Shown here piece by piece: positions 1 to 8,698 of a DNA stretch of 64,000 bases. The stretch comes from an uncultured Ruminococcus sp. Its GTDB lineage: Bacteria; Bacillota; Clostridia; Oscillospirales; Acutalibacteraceae. The notes beneath the pieces were generated by a model. The model had not been told where the DNA came from and did not search any database. It saw only the letters and a program-made list of their open reading frames with translations. Position numbers and translations under genes: made by a program. Position 1 is the stretch's first letter. Every line of letters begins with the position of its first letter. The stretch covers positions 62,001 to 126,000 of the forward strand of contig CACXBF010000002.1 in the NCBI GenBank assembly GCA_902765855.1. Direction: 5' to 3'.

Positions 1-236
1 TCATAGATAATCAACTTTTATAAAAGGCAAATTAGTTGAAAAGTGCAGAATATGTATTAGCAAATTAGACAGAATTAGGAAATAAATTTAAAATGAGTAG
101 GAAATTAGCTGAAATTCCTATATATATATTGACAAATGCCCAAAAAACAATAGAATAAATAGTGCATGGTAAATTGAAAAAGTATGGGTTTCAATATATG
201 TTGAAGACGCAGTAAATAATCATTCGGCAGTTATTT
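1..236. other. AT-rich non-coding stretch
   Basis: No credible coding region or structured RNA was recognised. The stretch is very AT-rich and contains one promoter-like sequence, listed separately. It leads into the first repeat cluster. Confidence 0.5.
129..156 (+). promoter_or_regulatory. Candidate sigma-A promoter upstream of the export/LicD operon
   Basis: TTGACA (129-134), a 16-nt spacer and TAGAAT (151-156). It would drive the operon starting at 520, through the repeat cluster at 237-455. The -10 is imperfect and the distance is long, so this is tentative. Confidence 0.35.
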
Positions 237-455
237 TTTCACAGCAATCGGCTTACCTTATCAATGTCGAAGTTTCGCAGTGCAAAACTGATTCCGCGTC
301 TTGTCTGCGGCGGCTCGCCGCAAAGTTTCGCTCGAACCTTTTCTACACCAGCTTTGCTGGTGAAATCTGTTCGCAGTGTTGAGGGACGGAGTCACTCATG
401 GGGTTTAAGGGTAACGCCCTTAAAATCTCTTACCCTCTAAGTGCGAACGAGGTTC
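237..455. repeat. Palindromic repeat cluster 1
   Basis: First instance of the modular repeat family. It contains a degenerate copy of the 'nnCGAnGTTTnGCnnGCAAAAC...CCGCGTCTTG' module, a GGCGGCTCGCCGC palindrome near 308-321, CCAGCTTTGCTGG near 349-361, a GAGGGACGGAGTCACTC module at 381-397, TAAGGGTAACGCCCTTA near 405-421 and GCGAACGAGGTTCGT near 441-455. The same modules recur in other orders through the window. It fills the gap before the permease gene. Confidence 0.85.
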
Positions 456-519
456 GTATTTTATATAAAATAAGTTTTATCTGTATTTTTTATTTAAAAA
501 TTTAAGGCGGTGTTATAAT

Positions 520-1329
520 TTGGGAATGATTTGGAATGACCATAAAGGTTTTGGAAAGCAAATCTTTATTCTTGCAAAAAATGAACTTATTAAAACTTAT
601 AAGGGTGCGGTAATCGGACCGCTTTGGGCAGTTGTTAAACCGGTATTTACATTGTTTGTTTATTGGTTTGCGTTTGCTATTGGTGTTCGCGGAGGTGCGG
701 CTCGTGACGAGCTTGGTAACGGAACTCCATACTTCATATTCCTTATGGTTGGATTTGTGCCGTGGTTCTTTATAAATGATGCAATTCTTATGGGTTCTAA
801 ATCAATTCGAACCAATAGTCAGTTTGTCACAAAGGTTTCGTTTCCTGTTTCCACAATAATGTCTTATGTCACTCTTTCAAGACTATTTGTACATTTCTTC
901 TTGTCTGTTTTGATGTATTTATATATGCTTCTTGCAGGAATACATCCGATGTGGTCTAATCTTGAATTTTTCTATTATTGTCCGCTGATGTTTATGTTCT
1001 TCTTGGCACTTTCGTGGTCTACGGCTCCGATGTGTGCGTTCAGCCGAGATTTTGAAAATATGATAGTTTCCTTTATGTCAGGTCTTTTCTGGCTTTCAGG
1101 AATTATCTACAATTCATATACGATAGAATACGACTGGCTTAGAAAGATAATGTACTTCAATCCTATTAACTATTTTGTAAACGGTTATAGAAAAGCCTTC
1201 CTTACAGGAGCACCGCTTTTCGATAATTCAACGGAAACAATTATATTCTTTGCAGAATTTGTAGTGATAGTATTCTTAGGAATCTTTAACTTTACAAGAC
1301 TAAGAAAGAGATTACCTGATGTACTGTAA
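520..1329 (+). CDS. ABC-2 type polysaccharide/teichoic acid export permease
   Basis: 269-residue integral membrane protein of the ABC-2 transporter permease family (TagG/RfbA/KpsM type), which exports lipid-linked polysaccharide or teichoic acid across the plasma membrane. An N-terminal amphipathic segment ending 'ELIKTYKGAVIGPLWAVVKP' is typical of the family, followed by about six hydrophobic segments. The start is a TTG with AAGGCGG at 504-510; the ATG at 526 is possible but worse spaced. No partner ATPase is visible here, so the TagH/RfbB-like subunit must lie upstream or elsewhere. Only 12 nt separate it from the next gene, so it is co-transcribed with the SDR and LicD genes, which fits a surface-polymer locus. 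Confidence 0.85.
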   Translation: MGMIWNDHKGFGKQIFILAKNELIKTYKGAVIGPLWAVVKPVFTLFVYWFAFAIGVRGGAARDELGNGTPYFIFLMVGFVPWFFINDAILMGSKSIRTNSQFVTKVSFPVSTIMSYVTLSRLFVHFFLSVLMYLYMLLAGIHPMWSNLEFFYYCPLMFMFFLALSWSTAPMCAFSRDFENMIVSFMSGLFWLSGIIYNSYTIEYDWLRKIMYFNPINYFVNGYRKAFLTGAPLFDNSTETIIFFAEFVVIVFLGIFNFTRLRKRLPDVL

Positions 1330-1341
1330 TGGAGATGTAGC

Positions 1342-2370
1342 ATGATAAAAATTGAAAGCCTTTTTGGCGATAACAAATATAGCTATATGCTTGATGATTT
1401 CAAATATATAGCAAATTCAAATTTAAACTTTGATAAGCTGAAGAATAAAACGGTTCTCATAGTTGGTGAAAATGACGCTGTAAATGAAAGTACAGCGTTT
1501 TCGCTTTTATTGAGAAATGACCTTTTTGGCGATAATATAAAGGTAATATCTGTCGGAAAGCTTAATCAACAGGATAGAAGTGATTTCACAGCTATTAATG
1601 ATTTATTTGAAAATTTTGATAAAATAGCAGAAAGTACGCTTGATTATATAATCTTTATTTCTACAAATGAATATGATATAGCTAAATCAAAGACAAGTAT
1701 AGGCACACTTCTTGCAAAAAGCAAGACGATGATTTCATCTGTTATGGCTCTTGCCGCAAGAAAAAAAGCTCGACTTGTATTCGTTTCTCCTATGGATATT
1801 TATGGCTCAGTACATAACGGTTTTGAGCCTATAAAAGAAGATGAAGTCGGATATATTTCTCTTACAGATTCAAAAAATCTCAGTGGAGCAGATGCAAGAT
1901 TTTCTGAAACCTTAGTAAGTAGCTTTGCTAAGGAAAGAGGCATATCCGTAAGCTTTGCGAGATTACCTATTATGTACGGCTATGGCAGAGGACTTTGCTC
2001 AAAAAATAGCAAGAAAATTTTCAAGCTTATTCAGGATTCTAAAACCAATATAGCAATTTTGCCAAAGCTTGCTGACGAAAAAATGAGCGTAGTTTATCTT
2101 GCGGATTGTGTAAGGGCAATATTGTTTATCTTACTAAATGGTAAAGATAATGAGGCTTATAATATAGCTTTCAAGAATAATACAGCTACTCTCCGTATGA
2201 TACTTACTACCGCAGAAAAACTTCAAAAGAAAAATCTCACAGCAGAAGAACCACAGGAAAGCTCATTTATGACGCCTTGCTTAATTCTTGATGGTGAAAA
2301 ACTTTCAAATCTTGGTTTTAAAGAACACCTCACTCTTGAAGAGGGTGTACAAAAGGTTCTTAATTTATAA
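1342..2370 (+). CDS. Degenerate SDR/NAD-dependent epimerase-like protein
   Basis: 342 residues resembling extended short-chain dehydrogenases (nucleotide-sugar epimerase/dehydratase). The Rossmann strand 'KNKTVLIVG' near residues 34-42 is followed by ENDAVNES where the family has the GxxGxxG NAD motif, so the glycine signature is missing. The region that should carry YxxxK reads 'SGADARFSETLVSSF', also without the catalytic pair. The later 'RLPIMYGYGRG' segment fits the family. By sequence it is probably catalytically inactive or strongly diverged. It is a paralogue of the N-terminal half of the next protein (same length of lead-in and strand order), suggesting tandem duplication. Role unknown; it may bind or scaffold in surface-polymer synthesis. 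Confidence 0.65.
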   Translation: MIKIESLFGDNKYSYMLDDFKYIANSNLNFDKLKNKTVLIVGENDAVNESTAFSLLLRNDLFGDNIKVISVGKLNQQDRSDFTAINDLFENFDKIAESTLDYIIFISTNEYDIAKSKTSIGTLLAKSKTMISSVMALAARKKARLVFVSPMDIYGSVHNGFEPIKEDEVGYISLTDSKNLSGADARFSETLVSSFAKERGISVSFARLPIMYGYGRGLCSKNSKKIFKLIQDSKTNIAILPKLADEKMSVVYLADCVRAILFILLNGKDNEAYNIAFKNNTATLRMILTTAEKLQKKNLTAEEPQESSFMTPCLILDGEKLSNLGFKEHLTLEEGVQKVLNL

Positions 2371-2388
2371 AGAAGGGCGAATTGCTTA

Positions 2389-4251
2389 ATGAATATATCT
2401 GAAATATTGGGTGAATATGAAAGAGATTACGCTCTTGCAATGCTCGGAGTAGAGGATTTCCCATACAAGAAATTGAGCGGAAAGACGATTGTTGTTGACG
2501 GCGAGTCTGAATATATGAAGCTTACTGTATGTATGAGCTTGCTTGCTCTTAATGACAAAGAAAATCTTTCTATCAAGGTTCTTATGCTTGGTAATGGCAA
2601 TGAACTTTCTGAAAAGCTTACAGAAAGAAATGATTTTTCACTTTGCAGTTATGAACAAGCTGCCGCTACTGAATATACTTTCTTTATCTCAACTGGTATA
2701 TGCGGTTTAGAGCTTGACGGAACATCTGCGGAGTATTGCAGAATAACAAACAATTTTGCAAGAGCTATTTCAACAGCAAAAAATTGTCTTGAAAGATGTA
2801 TTTTGCTTTCAGATTATCGTGTATATGGCGAGCTTGAGCGTGGTTTGGTAATTTCTGAAAACGAAGCAGGCTTTGTTCCATTCTCAAATAACGGCGATAT
2901 GTCGCAAACCACAGCTGTTTCAATAGAAACATATTTTTCTGCATATGCAAAGCAGTTTAATTTGCCAACAGTAATTTTGCGTTCAGGAATTTTACTTGGT
3001 GCAAAGGCTGAACTTCCGAAAAATTTCACAGATGAGCTTTTTAATGCAGTTGCAGAGGGTAAACAAATTTCTTTGCCTAATACACGCAAAAAATATTCAT
3101 TCACATATCTGAATGAAGTAATTCACGCATTGCTTTATGCTTTCTATGAATTTAAGGAAAATTCTGTATTTAATGTTATAAGCAGAAATGCTACAGTTTC
3201 AGTCGGTATGCTTGCAAGTATGATTTATGACATTTACCCAGACCTTGCAAAAATAGAACTTACAGCTTGTGAAAATGACCCTTATTATGGCACTGCAATG
3301 AATAATGCTATGATAGTTAATTCCGGTTGTGAGCCTCTCCTTGAGCTTAGTGAAATAATTCAGCTTTGCGTAAAAAGCAGACAGACTGATGAGCCTTTCG
3401 GTTATGACGCTTCTCACGAAGGAAAGATGGTCGATATACAGAATGTTTTGGTTGGTTATCTTCTTGAGTTCGATAGAATTTGCCGAAAGCATAATATAAA
3501 ATATTTTCTTGGCGGAGGAACTTTGCTCGGTGCGGTAAGACACGGAGGTTTTATCCCTTGGGACGATGATGCAGATATTATGATGCTAAGAGAGGATTAC
3601 GATAAATTCCTCGAAATTGCCCAAAGTGAGTTGCCGGAAGGTTTGACCTTGCAAACCTCTAAAACAGATAAATATTGCCACTATCCATTTGCAAAAATCA
3701 GGCTTGATAATACTATGTTCGCAACAAAGTATTCAAAGACGCACGGCAAAATGAATAACGGTATGGCGTTTGACATATTTGCTCACGATAATACCGCAAA
3801 TTCTGCACTGGGACAAAAGCTCCATTTGCAGTTTACACTTTTGATTCGTGCTATGATATTCAATAAGTGGAATCACCGAAAGATTAACAATAAGAAAAAA
3901 GTACAGTCTTTCGTTGCGAATATTTTGAAAGCGATTTTCCCGATAAGAGTTTCACAGTGGATACAGTATAGAATATTTAAAATATTCAAGCATAAGAAAA
4001 ATGCGAAGTATCTTTATGATGGAATGGGCAGAAATGTTTATCATGGAGCATTCCCGAAATCATATCTTGATGAAGTTATTTATGTAAAGATTCATGGCCA
4101 CGATTTTCCGATTCCAAAGGAATATGATAAGTATTTGACTTATCTTTACGGAGATTATATGAAGTTGCCGCCTGCAAGTCAGCGACAAACGAGTCATAGC
4201 ATAGTGCAGCTTGATATGAGCGAGTACTCAAAATTTGAAGTTAATAAATAA
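2389..4251 (+). CDS. Fusion of degenerate SDR-like domain and LicD-family phosphotransferase domain
   Basis: 620 residues in two parts. Residues ~1-330 form an SDR/epimerase-like domain whose Rossmann motif is degraded ('[13 protein letters not shown]') and whose YxxxK region ('[15 protein letters not shown]') lacks the catalytic residues. Residues ~345-615 are a LicD domain: '[20 protein letters not shown]' followed by 'IPWDDDADI' (the acidic metal/nucleotide motif) and 'YDKFLEIA'. LicD proteins transfer phosphocholine or similar phospho-substituents onto teichoic acids or glycans. It sits 18 nt after the SDR paralogue and ends an operon with the exporter; a terminator follows at 4355. Substrate is unknown. 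The LicD assignment is firm; the N-terminal role is open. Confidence 0.85.
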   Translation: MNISEILGEYERDYALAMLGVEDFPYKKLSGKTIVVDGESEYMKLTVCMSLLALNDKENLSIKVLMLGNGNELSEKLTERNDFSLCSYEQAAATEYTFFISTGICGLELDGTSAEYCRITNNFARAISTAKNCLERCILLSDYRVYGELERGLVISENEAGFVPFSNNGDMSQTTAVSIETYFSAYAKQFNLPTVILRSGILLGAKAELPKNFTDELFNAVAEGKQISLPNTRKKYSFTYLNEVIHALLYAFYEFKENSVFNVISRNATVSVGMLASMIYDIYPDLAKIELTACENDPYYGTAMNNAMIVNSGCEPLLELSEIIQLCVKSRQTDEPFGYDASHEGKMVDIQNVLVGYLLEFDRICRKHNIKYFLGGGTLLGAVRHGGFIPWDDDADIMMLREDYDKFLEIAQSELPEGLTLQTSKTDKYCHYPFAKIRLDNTMFATKYSKTHGKMNNGMAFDIFAHDNTANSALGQKLHLQFTLLIRAMIFNKWNHRKINNKKKVQSFVANILKAIFPIRVSQWIQYRIFKIFKHKKNAKYLYDGMGRNVYHGAFPKSYLDEVIYVKIHGHDFPIPKEYDKYLTYLYGDYMKLPPASQRQTSHSIVQLDMSEYSKFEVNK

Positions 4252-4254
4252 TGT

Positions 4255-4820
4255 AAGTTTGGTGAAACTTAAAAGTTTTGCGTGAGCCTTTGGTCGCTCT
4301 CCGCAGAAAGCGAAAAACTTTTGGGCGAAACTCAACATTTCATTGCTCTTTGAGCGGCGGATTTTATCCGCCGTTTTTTTGTTATCAACATTAGCCATTA
4401 AGGGCGAACTCTGTTTGCCTACTTGGTAGTATGTTAGCAACAGGGCGGACGAAATCCGCCCTTACAGGGGCAAGAGATGTTAAGGGCTTCGCCCTTAAGC
4501 GGCTCGCCGCAAATAAAGAAATTACCAATTAACTACCAAAGGATCTGCCGTAGGTGACTACCTTTGGAAACCGCAGGCCTTTAAAAAGGCTTGACATAAA
4601 CTTTAATTTTCTTAGAGAAGTGAATAAGCCAATCGTAGGGGCGAACTGAGTTCGCCCGCTCGGTAGTTTAGTCCTCTGCGTGGATAAACTTCCCTCACTC
4701 ACTACGAGCGAGGCAAAGCCGAGCGATTCCGCGTCTTGGGGGCGGAGGCACTCCGCCGCGTCTTGGGAGCGGAGGCACTCCGCTGCGCCTTGTCCTGTGC
4801 GGTCACGCACCGCCTTTTTA
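4255..4820. repeat. Palindromic repeat cluster 2
   Basis: Fills the 637-bp gap between the LicD fusion and the sipL-like gene. Modules in order: a degenerate ACTTAAAAGTTTTGCG end, CTCTCCGCAGAAAGCG, the CGGCGGAT/ATCCGCCG terminator module, GGGCGGACGAAATCCGCCC, TTAAGGGCTTCGCCCTTAA, CCAAAGG...CCTTTGG, GGCCTTTAAAAAGGCT, a right end (AACTTTAATTTTCTTAGAGAAGTG), GGGCGAACTGAGTTCGCCC, then inverted 'ACTACGAGCGAGGC...CGATTCCGCGTCTTGGG' with GGCGGAGGCACTCCGCC present twice in tandem. Confidence 0.9.
4355..4380 (+). terminator. Intrinsic terminator after the LicD operon (repeat module)
   Basis: Stem CGGCGGAT/ATCCGCCG (4355-4362 with 4366-4373), 3-nt loop, then seven T residues. This is the same module that appears elsewhere as 'GCGGTGGACnnnGTCCACCGC', here with a strong T tract, so this repeat module probably works as a rho-independent terminator. 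Confidence 0.8.
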
Positions 4821-4827
4821 TATATTG

Positions 4828-4857
4828 GTTATATTCTCTGCTTTTGTTGCATATAAA
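4828..4857 (+). promoter_or_regulatory. Sigma-E-like sporulation promoter for sipL-spoIVA
   Basis: GTTATATT (4828-4835), a 14-nt spacer and CATATAAA (4850-4857) match the sigma-E consensus (-35 KMATATT, -10 CATACANT at 14-15 nt) well. It lies about 30 nt before the sipL-like start. Mother-cell sigma-E expression is what is known for spoIVA-class coat genes. Confidence 0.65.
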
Positions 4858-4888
4858 TTTTTAGAACTAAAAAAGGAGAGGATATTGT

Positions 4889-6427
4889 ATGGAATATGTT
4901 CTGTTGAAAAAGGCATTGAGTGTGTGCGAAGCTGTGTTTGAGGGCAGCAGTGAACAGCCTGTCGATATAGACTTCACTTTGCCTGATTATTGTCCCGATA
5001 TAGAGAAAATTCTGAAGTGTACGGCAACTCCGTACATATCAATGAAAAATCTTTCGGGAGGAAACCTCGAAACTGACGGTGTAGTTAATATTAAAGTTTT
5101 GTATCTCGATTCTAAAAATAAAACTATAAGGTGCTGTGAGCATACTTCGCCGTTCTCTTGCTCATTTACTATCAAGGGAGATTCTGAAAACGCTGTTGCA
5201 AGCGTTTCTTTAAAGACGGAATATGTCAACTGCCGAGCCTTGACACCAAGAAGACTTGATATTCATGGTGCGTTTACCGTTTCTGCGAGGGTGCTTAAAG
5301 AATCTCAGCAGGAAATTCCGGAAACTGTTCAAGGGGACGATGTTGAACAGAAAAGCAGTACAGTTCCAATAAGTTCTCTTGTGGGAATTTCAAGCGGAAT
5401 TATCAACATCAATGAAACTCTTGATATTGGAAAAAATCGTCCCGCTCCGCAGACAATTATCCGAACTGAACTTACAGTCAGCCATTCCGAGCCGAAAATT
5501 GCTGCCGAAAAGCTGATTGTTAAGGGCGAGGCAGTTCTGAAAATATTATATGTTACAGACCTCGAAACAGGCGAGCTTGATACAGCAGAATTTAGTATTC
5601 CGATAAATGAAATGCTTGATGCATCGGGAATAAGTGATTCTGATACTTGCGATATGGAGCTTACTGTTCAAAGCTATGAGGCTGGTTTGAAATCTGATTT
5701 TGATGATGACAGCACCCTTATAAGCTTTGAAGCAAAGCTTTGTGTAGTGGCGACTGTATATAACGAAGATACAGTCAAGATTATAGATGACGCTTATTCA
5801 AGAGCTTATGAGCTTGATTTAACCTATAAGCAAATTTCTTGCAGACACATTGCAACAGTTATAGATGACGAAATCAGTGAAAAGAGCGACATAAATCTTG
5901 ATTCCGCTATCTCACGAATAATTGATATTTATGGAGATTCTCCACAGTGTTCGTGCGAATTTCAGCAAGCAGAGGGTAAGCTGATGGTTAAATGCAAACT
6001 TACCTGCTGTATACTTGGCTGTGACGAGAATGACGCAGTATTCTATACAGAAAAACCGATTGAATTCAATCGTGAATATGATATTGGAAAGGTGATAAAT
6101 CCTTCCTGCAAACCGATTGTTGCCCCACTTAGTATAAGCTACCGTATCTCAGGAGAAAACAGCCTTGAAGCTCGTGCAGGAATTTCATTGCATATGGCTG
6201 TTTCTGAAAGTATCTCAAAGCGAATAGTCAATGAGATTACGGCAGATGAGGAACAGAAGCGTGAGCGTGATAAAACAGCGGCTCTTACGATTTATTATGC
6301 AGACGCAGGAGAAAATCTCTGGAGTATAGCAAGAAACTATTGCACAAGTGTTGAAGCTATAAAAATGCAAAATGATTTAGCTGATGATGTTATATCTGCT
6401 CGCGGAATGATTCTTATACCGATGTAA
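4889..6427 (+). CDS. sipL: SipL-like spore coat morphogenesis protein (SPOCS/DUF3794 and LysM)
   Basis: 512 residues. The N-terminal two-thirds consists of SPOCS (DUF3794) modules; the opening 'DFTLPDYCPDIEKILKC' is the characteristic signature, and further copies follow around residues 170-290 and 310-420. The C-terminus (residues ~465-512, 'YYADAGENLWSIARNY...') is a LysM domain. This architecture is that of SipL, the clostridial partner that tethers SpoIVA and the coat to the forespore membrane through its LysM domain. It is encoded 15 nt before spoIVA and behind a sigma-E-like promoter, so both partners appear to share one transcript. RBS AAAGGAGAGG precedes the ATG. The sipL name rests on architecture and neighbour, not an alignment. 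Confidence 0.85.
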   Translation: MEYVLLKKALSVCEAVFEGSSEQPVDIDFTLPDYCPDIEKILKCTATPYISMKNLSGGNLETDGVVNIKVLYLDSKNKTIRCCEHTSPFSCSFTIKGDSENAVASVSLKTEYVNCRALTPRRLDIHGAFTVSARVLKESQQEIPETVQGDDVEQKSSTVPISSLVGISSGIININETLDIGKNRPAPQTIIRTELTVSHSEPKIAAEKLIVKGEAVLKILYVTDLETGELDTAEFSIPINEMLDASGISDSDTCDMELTVQSYEAGLKSDFDDDSTLISFEAKLCVVATVYNEDTVKIIDDAYSRAYELDLTYKQISCRHIATVIDDEISEKSDINLDSAISRIIDIYGDSPQCSCEFQQAEGKLMVKCKLTCCILGCDENDAVFYTEKPIEFNREYDIGKVINPSCKPIVAPLSISYRISGENSLEARAGISLHMAVSESISKRIVNEITADEEQKRERDKTAALTIYYADAGENLWSIARNYCTSVEAIKMQNDLADDVISARGMILIPM

Positions 6428-6442
6428 GGGGAGGAAAACACA

Positions 6443-7921
6443 ATGGAAGAGAGAAATATATACAGCGACATTGCACAGCGTACCAACGGCGATATTTATA
6501 TTGGCGTTGTAGGACCTGTCAGAACGGGTAAATCCACTTTTATCAAGCGTTTTATGGATACGCTCGTTATTCCGAATATCGAAAATGAGCAAACTCGTGG
6601 CAGGGCAACAGATGAACTTCCACAATCAGCGGCAGGCAGAACAATTATGACTACCGAGCCGAAGTTTATTCCTGAAGAGGCTGTCGAGGTTAATATTGGC
6701 GGAAACGCAACCTTTCGTGTAAGAATGATTGATTGCGTTGGGTATATCGTTCCGAGTGCGATAGGCTATATCGAGGACGAACAGCCACGAATGGTAAAAA
6801 CACCGTGGTTTGAGGAGGCTATTCCATTTAATATGGCTGCCGAAATCGGCACGAAAAAGGTTATTACAGACCATTCAACGATTGGTTTAGTGATTACAAC
6901 CGATGGCTCTATCAGCGATATTGAGCGTGGAGAGTATGAGGAAGCCGAGGAACGAGTTGTAAATGAGCTTAAAGAGATAAATAAGCCGTTTATTATGCTT
7001 CTTAACTCAATGTATCCGAATGCGGCAGAAACAAGAAATCTTGCGAAAATGCTTTCGGAAAAGTATAATGTTCCTGTTGAGCCTGTAAGTTGTCCTGAAC
7101 TTGATGAGGAGGAAATCAAGAGGATTCTTGCCCATGTACTTTTTGAATTTCCGATAAAGGAAATCAAGGTTGATATGCCGAAGTGGGTTACTTCTCTTGA
7201 AAAGGATCATTGGCTCAGAAGTTCTGTTTTCAAGTGCATACAGGATTCATCGAGAGAGGCAAAGCGTATTCGTCAGATTAAAGAAATAACCGACGGCATA
7301 CAGCAATGCGAATATGTAACATCTGCGGTCGCAACAGCCTTAGACCTTGGTACAGGTCACGCAAGAATGGAGGTAAGGCTCGCCCCTGAATTATTCTATA
7401 AGGTACTTGGAGAAAAGACAGGACTTGAGATTGAGGACGAGGGAGCATTGCTTGATACTCTTATGGAGCTTTCTGCAATGCGAGCGGATTTTGAGAAGGT
7501 TCGCAAGGCATACGAAGATGTAAACGAAACAGGCTACGGAATTGTTATGCCGACAATGGAAGAGCTTACCCTTGAAGAACCTGAAATCATCAAACAGGGC
7601 GGAAAGTATGGTATTCGTTTGAGAGCCTGCGCACCATCAGTGCATATGCTCAAGACAGAAATTAAGACGGAAATTACACCGATAGTCGGTTCGGAACAGC
7701 AATCTGAGGAGCTTGTGACATATCTGCTCAAAGAATTTGAGGAGGCCCCGTCAAAGATTTGGGAATCGAATATTTTTGGAAAATCTCTGCACGAGCTTGT
7801 CAACGAAGGTCTGCACAATAAGCTTTATCGTATGCCTGCCGACGCAAGAAATAAACTCAAGGAAACTATTGAACGCATTATCAATGAGGGCTGTAACGGT
7901 TTGATTTGCATTATACTTTGA
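6443..7921 (+). CDS. spoIVA: Stage IV sporulation protein A
   Basis: 492 residues, the normal SpoIVA length. This is the cytoskeleton-like ATPase that polymerises around the forespore as the basement layer of the spore coat. The N-terminus 'MEERNIYSDIAQRTNGDIYIG' region is highly conserved, and the Walker A motif GPVRTGKST spans residues 24-32. The C-terminus 'INEGCNGLICIIL' matches the conserved membrane-targeting end. RBS GGGGAGG lies 8 nt upstream. The stop codon TGA at 7919-7921 directly abuts a repeat cluster. Confidence 0.97.
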   Translation: MEERNIYSDIAQRTNGDIYIGVVGPVRTGKSTFIKRFMDTLVIPNIENEQTRGRATDELPQSAAGRTIMTTEPKFIPEEAVEVNIGGNATFRVRMIDCVGYIVPSAIGYIEDEQPRMVKTPWFEEAIPFNMAAEIGTKKVITDHSTIGLVITTDGSISDIERGEYEEAEERVVNELKEINKPFIMLLNSMYPNAAETRNLAKMLSEKYNVPVEPVSCPELDEEEIKRILAHVLFEFPIKEIKVDMPKWVTSLEKDHWLRSSVFKCIQDSSREAKRIRQIKEITDGIQQCEYVTSAVATALDLGTGHARMEVRLAPELFYKVLGEKTGLEIEDEGALLDTLMELSAMRADFEKVRKAYEDVNETGYGIVMPTMEELTLEEPEIIKQGGKYGIRLRACAPSVHMLKTEIKTEITPIVGSEQQSEELVTYLLKEFEEAPSKIWESNIFGKSLHELVNEGLHNKLYRMPADARNKLKETIERIINEGCNGLICIIL

Positions 7922-8215
7922 GCGGCGAGCCGCCGCACCCAAGACGCGGAATCGCTCGGCAAGCCTCGCTCGTAGTGGATTAGGGAAAATAGTTGCCGCG
8001 GTTTGGAAAACTACCGAGCGGGCGAACACAGTTCGCCCCTACGATTAGCTAACAGGTTTTCCCAAGACAATTAAAAGTTTTGCTCAAGCTTTTTCAAAAG
8101 CTTGCAGGGTCGAGGGACGGAGTCCCTCGTGGGGTTTTAAGGGCAACGCCCTTAACATCTCTTGCTCCTTAAATGGCGAACTTCGTCCGCCATTTTTAAA
8201 CTAATGTTGTCAACA
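7922..8215. repeat. Palindromic repeat cluster 3
   Basis: Begins at the base after the spoIVA stop codon. Order: GCGGCGAGCCGCCGC, module A (CCCAAGACGCGGAATCGCTCGG...CTCGCTCGTAGTG...CTACCGAGCGGGCGAACACAGTTCGCCCCTACG), the junction TTAGCTAA at 8045-8052, the left core end (CAAGACAATTAAAAGTTTTGC), AAGCTTTTTCAAAAGCTT, GAGGGACGGAGTCCCTC, TTAAGGGCAACGCCCTTAA, and a weak ATGGCG/CGCCAT hairpin with TTTTT at 8173-8197 that could terminate spoIVA transcription. Confidence 0.9.
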
Positions 8216-8361
8216 AAAGAAAAAACAGCAAATAAAATTCTATATTTGTTCTTTGTTATGACTTATAAGTTCATTTTGTATATAAAATACTAACTTGGTT
8301 ATTAAGCTTAGTTATAAATGCACGAAGTTCCAAAAATTCGACAAAAAATGCAAATTACCCC

Positions 8362-8390
8362 TTGCAATTTCAAAAACGGAGTGCTATACT
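8362..8390 (+). promoter_or_regulatory. Sigma-A promoter of the amino-acid transporter operon
   Basis: TTGCAA (8362-8367), exactly 17 nt, TATACT (8385-8390). Predicted start near 8397, giving a leader of about 300 nt before the binding-protein gene. Confidence 0.75.
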
Positions 8391-8396
8391 ACAAAC

Positions 8397-8698
8397 ATAC
8401 CAAGTGAGATAAACCACTTGATGAAATTTAAGTAAGACAATGAGGTCACTTCAGTGAGTACGCAACAAAGATGTGCGGAAACCTGAAAGTGACCTTTTTC
8501 AGTTTAGTCGGTTCAGGAGGAGTTTCCGATGAGTAAAGTTTGCTTTTAAGGTAACAGTTTTCATTATGTAATTATAATGAAAACAAAAATTCACATAGGG
8601 ACAAAGGCGTCGCTTCGATGTGCTGAAAAGAGGGATTCAGCAAATTATGAAGTGACGCCTTTCTTTATAATCATTTATATTGATAGGAGAGGGTAAGT
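8397..8698 (+). promoter_or_regulatory. Structured leader RNA with competing hairpins (attenuator-like)
   Basis: Five elements are visible. (1) Hairpin CAAGTG/CACTTG, 8401-8420. (2) Terminator-like stem GGTCACTTCAG (8444-8454) with CTGAAAGTGACC (8483-8494, one bulged A), then TTTTT; its large loop holds AGTA opposite GAA (loop-E-like) and an upper CGCAaCA/TGTGCG stem. (3) A competing stem CGGAAAC+CTGAA (8476-8487) with TTCAG+GTTTCCG (8512-8516, 8522-8528), whose bulge GAGGA is the Shine-Dalgarno of a six-codon ORF. (4) A perfect 11-bp hairpin at 8557-8584. (5) A 14-bp stem 8603-8616/8649-8662 with an internal TGCTGAA/TTCAGCA hairpin and a weak T tract. No known riboswitch or T-box consensus was recognised. 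Regulation by attenuation is inferred. Confidence 0.6.
8529..8549 (+). CDS. Possible six-codon leader peptide MSKVCF
   Basis: ATG at 8529 with a near-perfect Shine-Dalgarno AGGAGGAG at 8515-8522, 6 nt upstream, and a TAA at 8547. The peptide MSKVCF is too short to judge by composition. Its RBS lies inside the alternative stem of the leader, so translation could influence folding. It may be a leader peptide or chance; the SD strength and position argue for the former. Confidence 0.4.
   Translation: MSKVCF

Noticed and set aside
8441-8500. Lysine riboswitch or T-box
   Set aside because: GAGGT and a loop-E-like AGTA/GAA are present, but the other conserved lysine-element helices, a specifier loop and a T-box sequence are missing.
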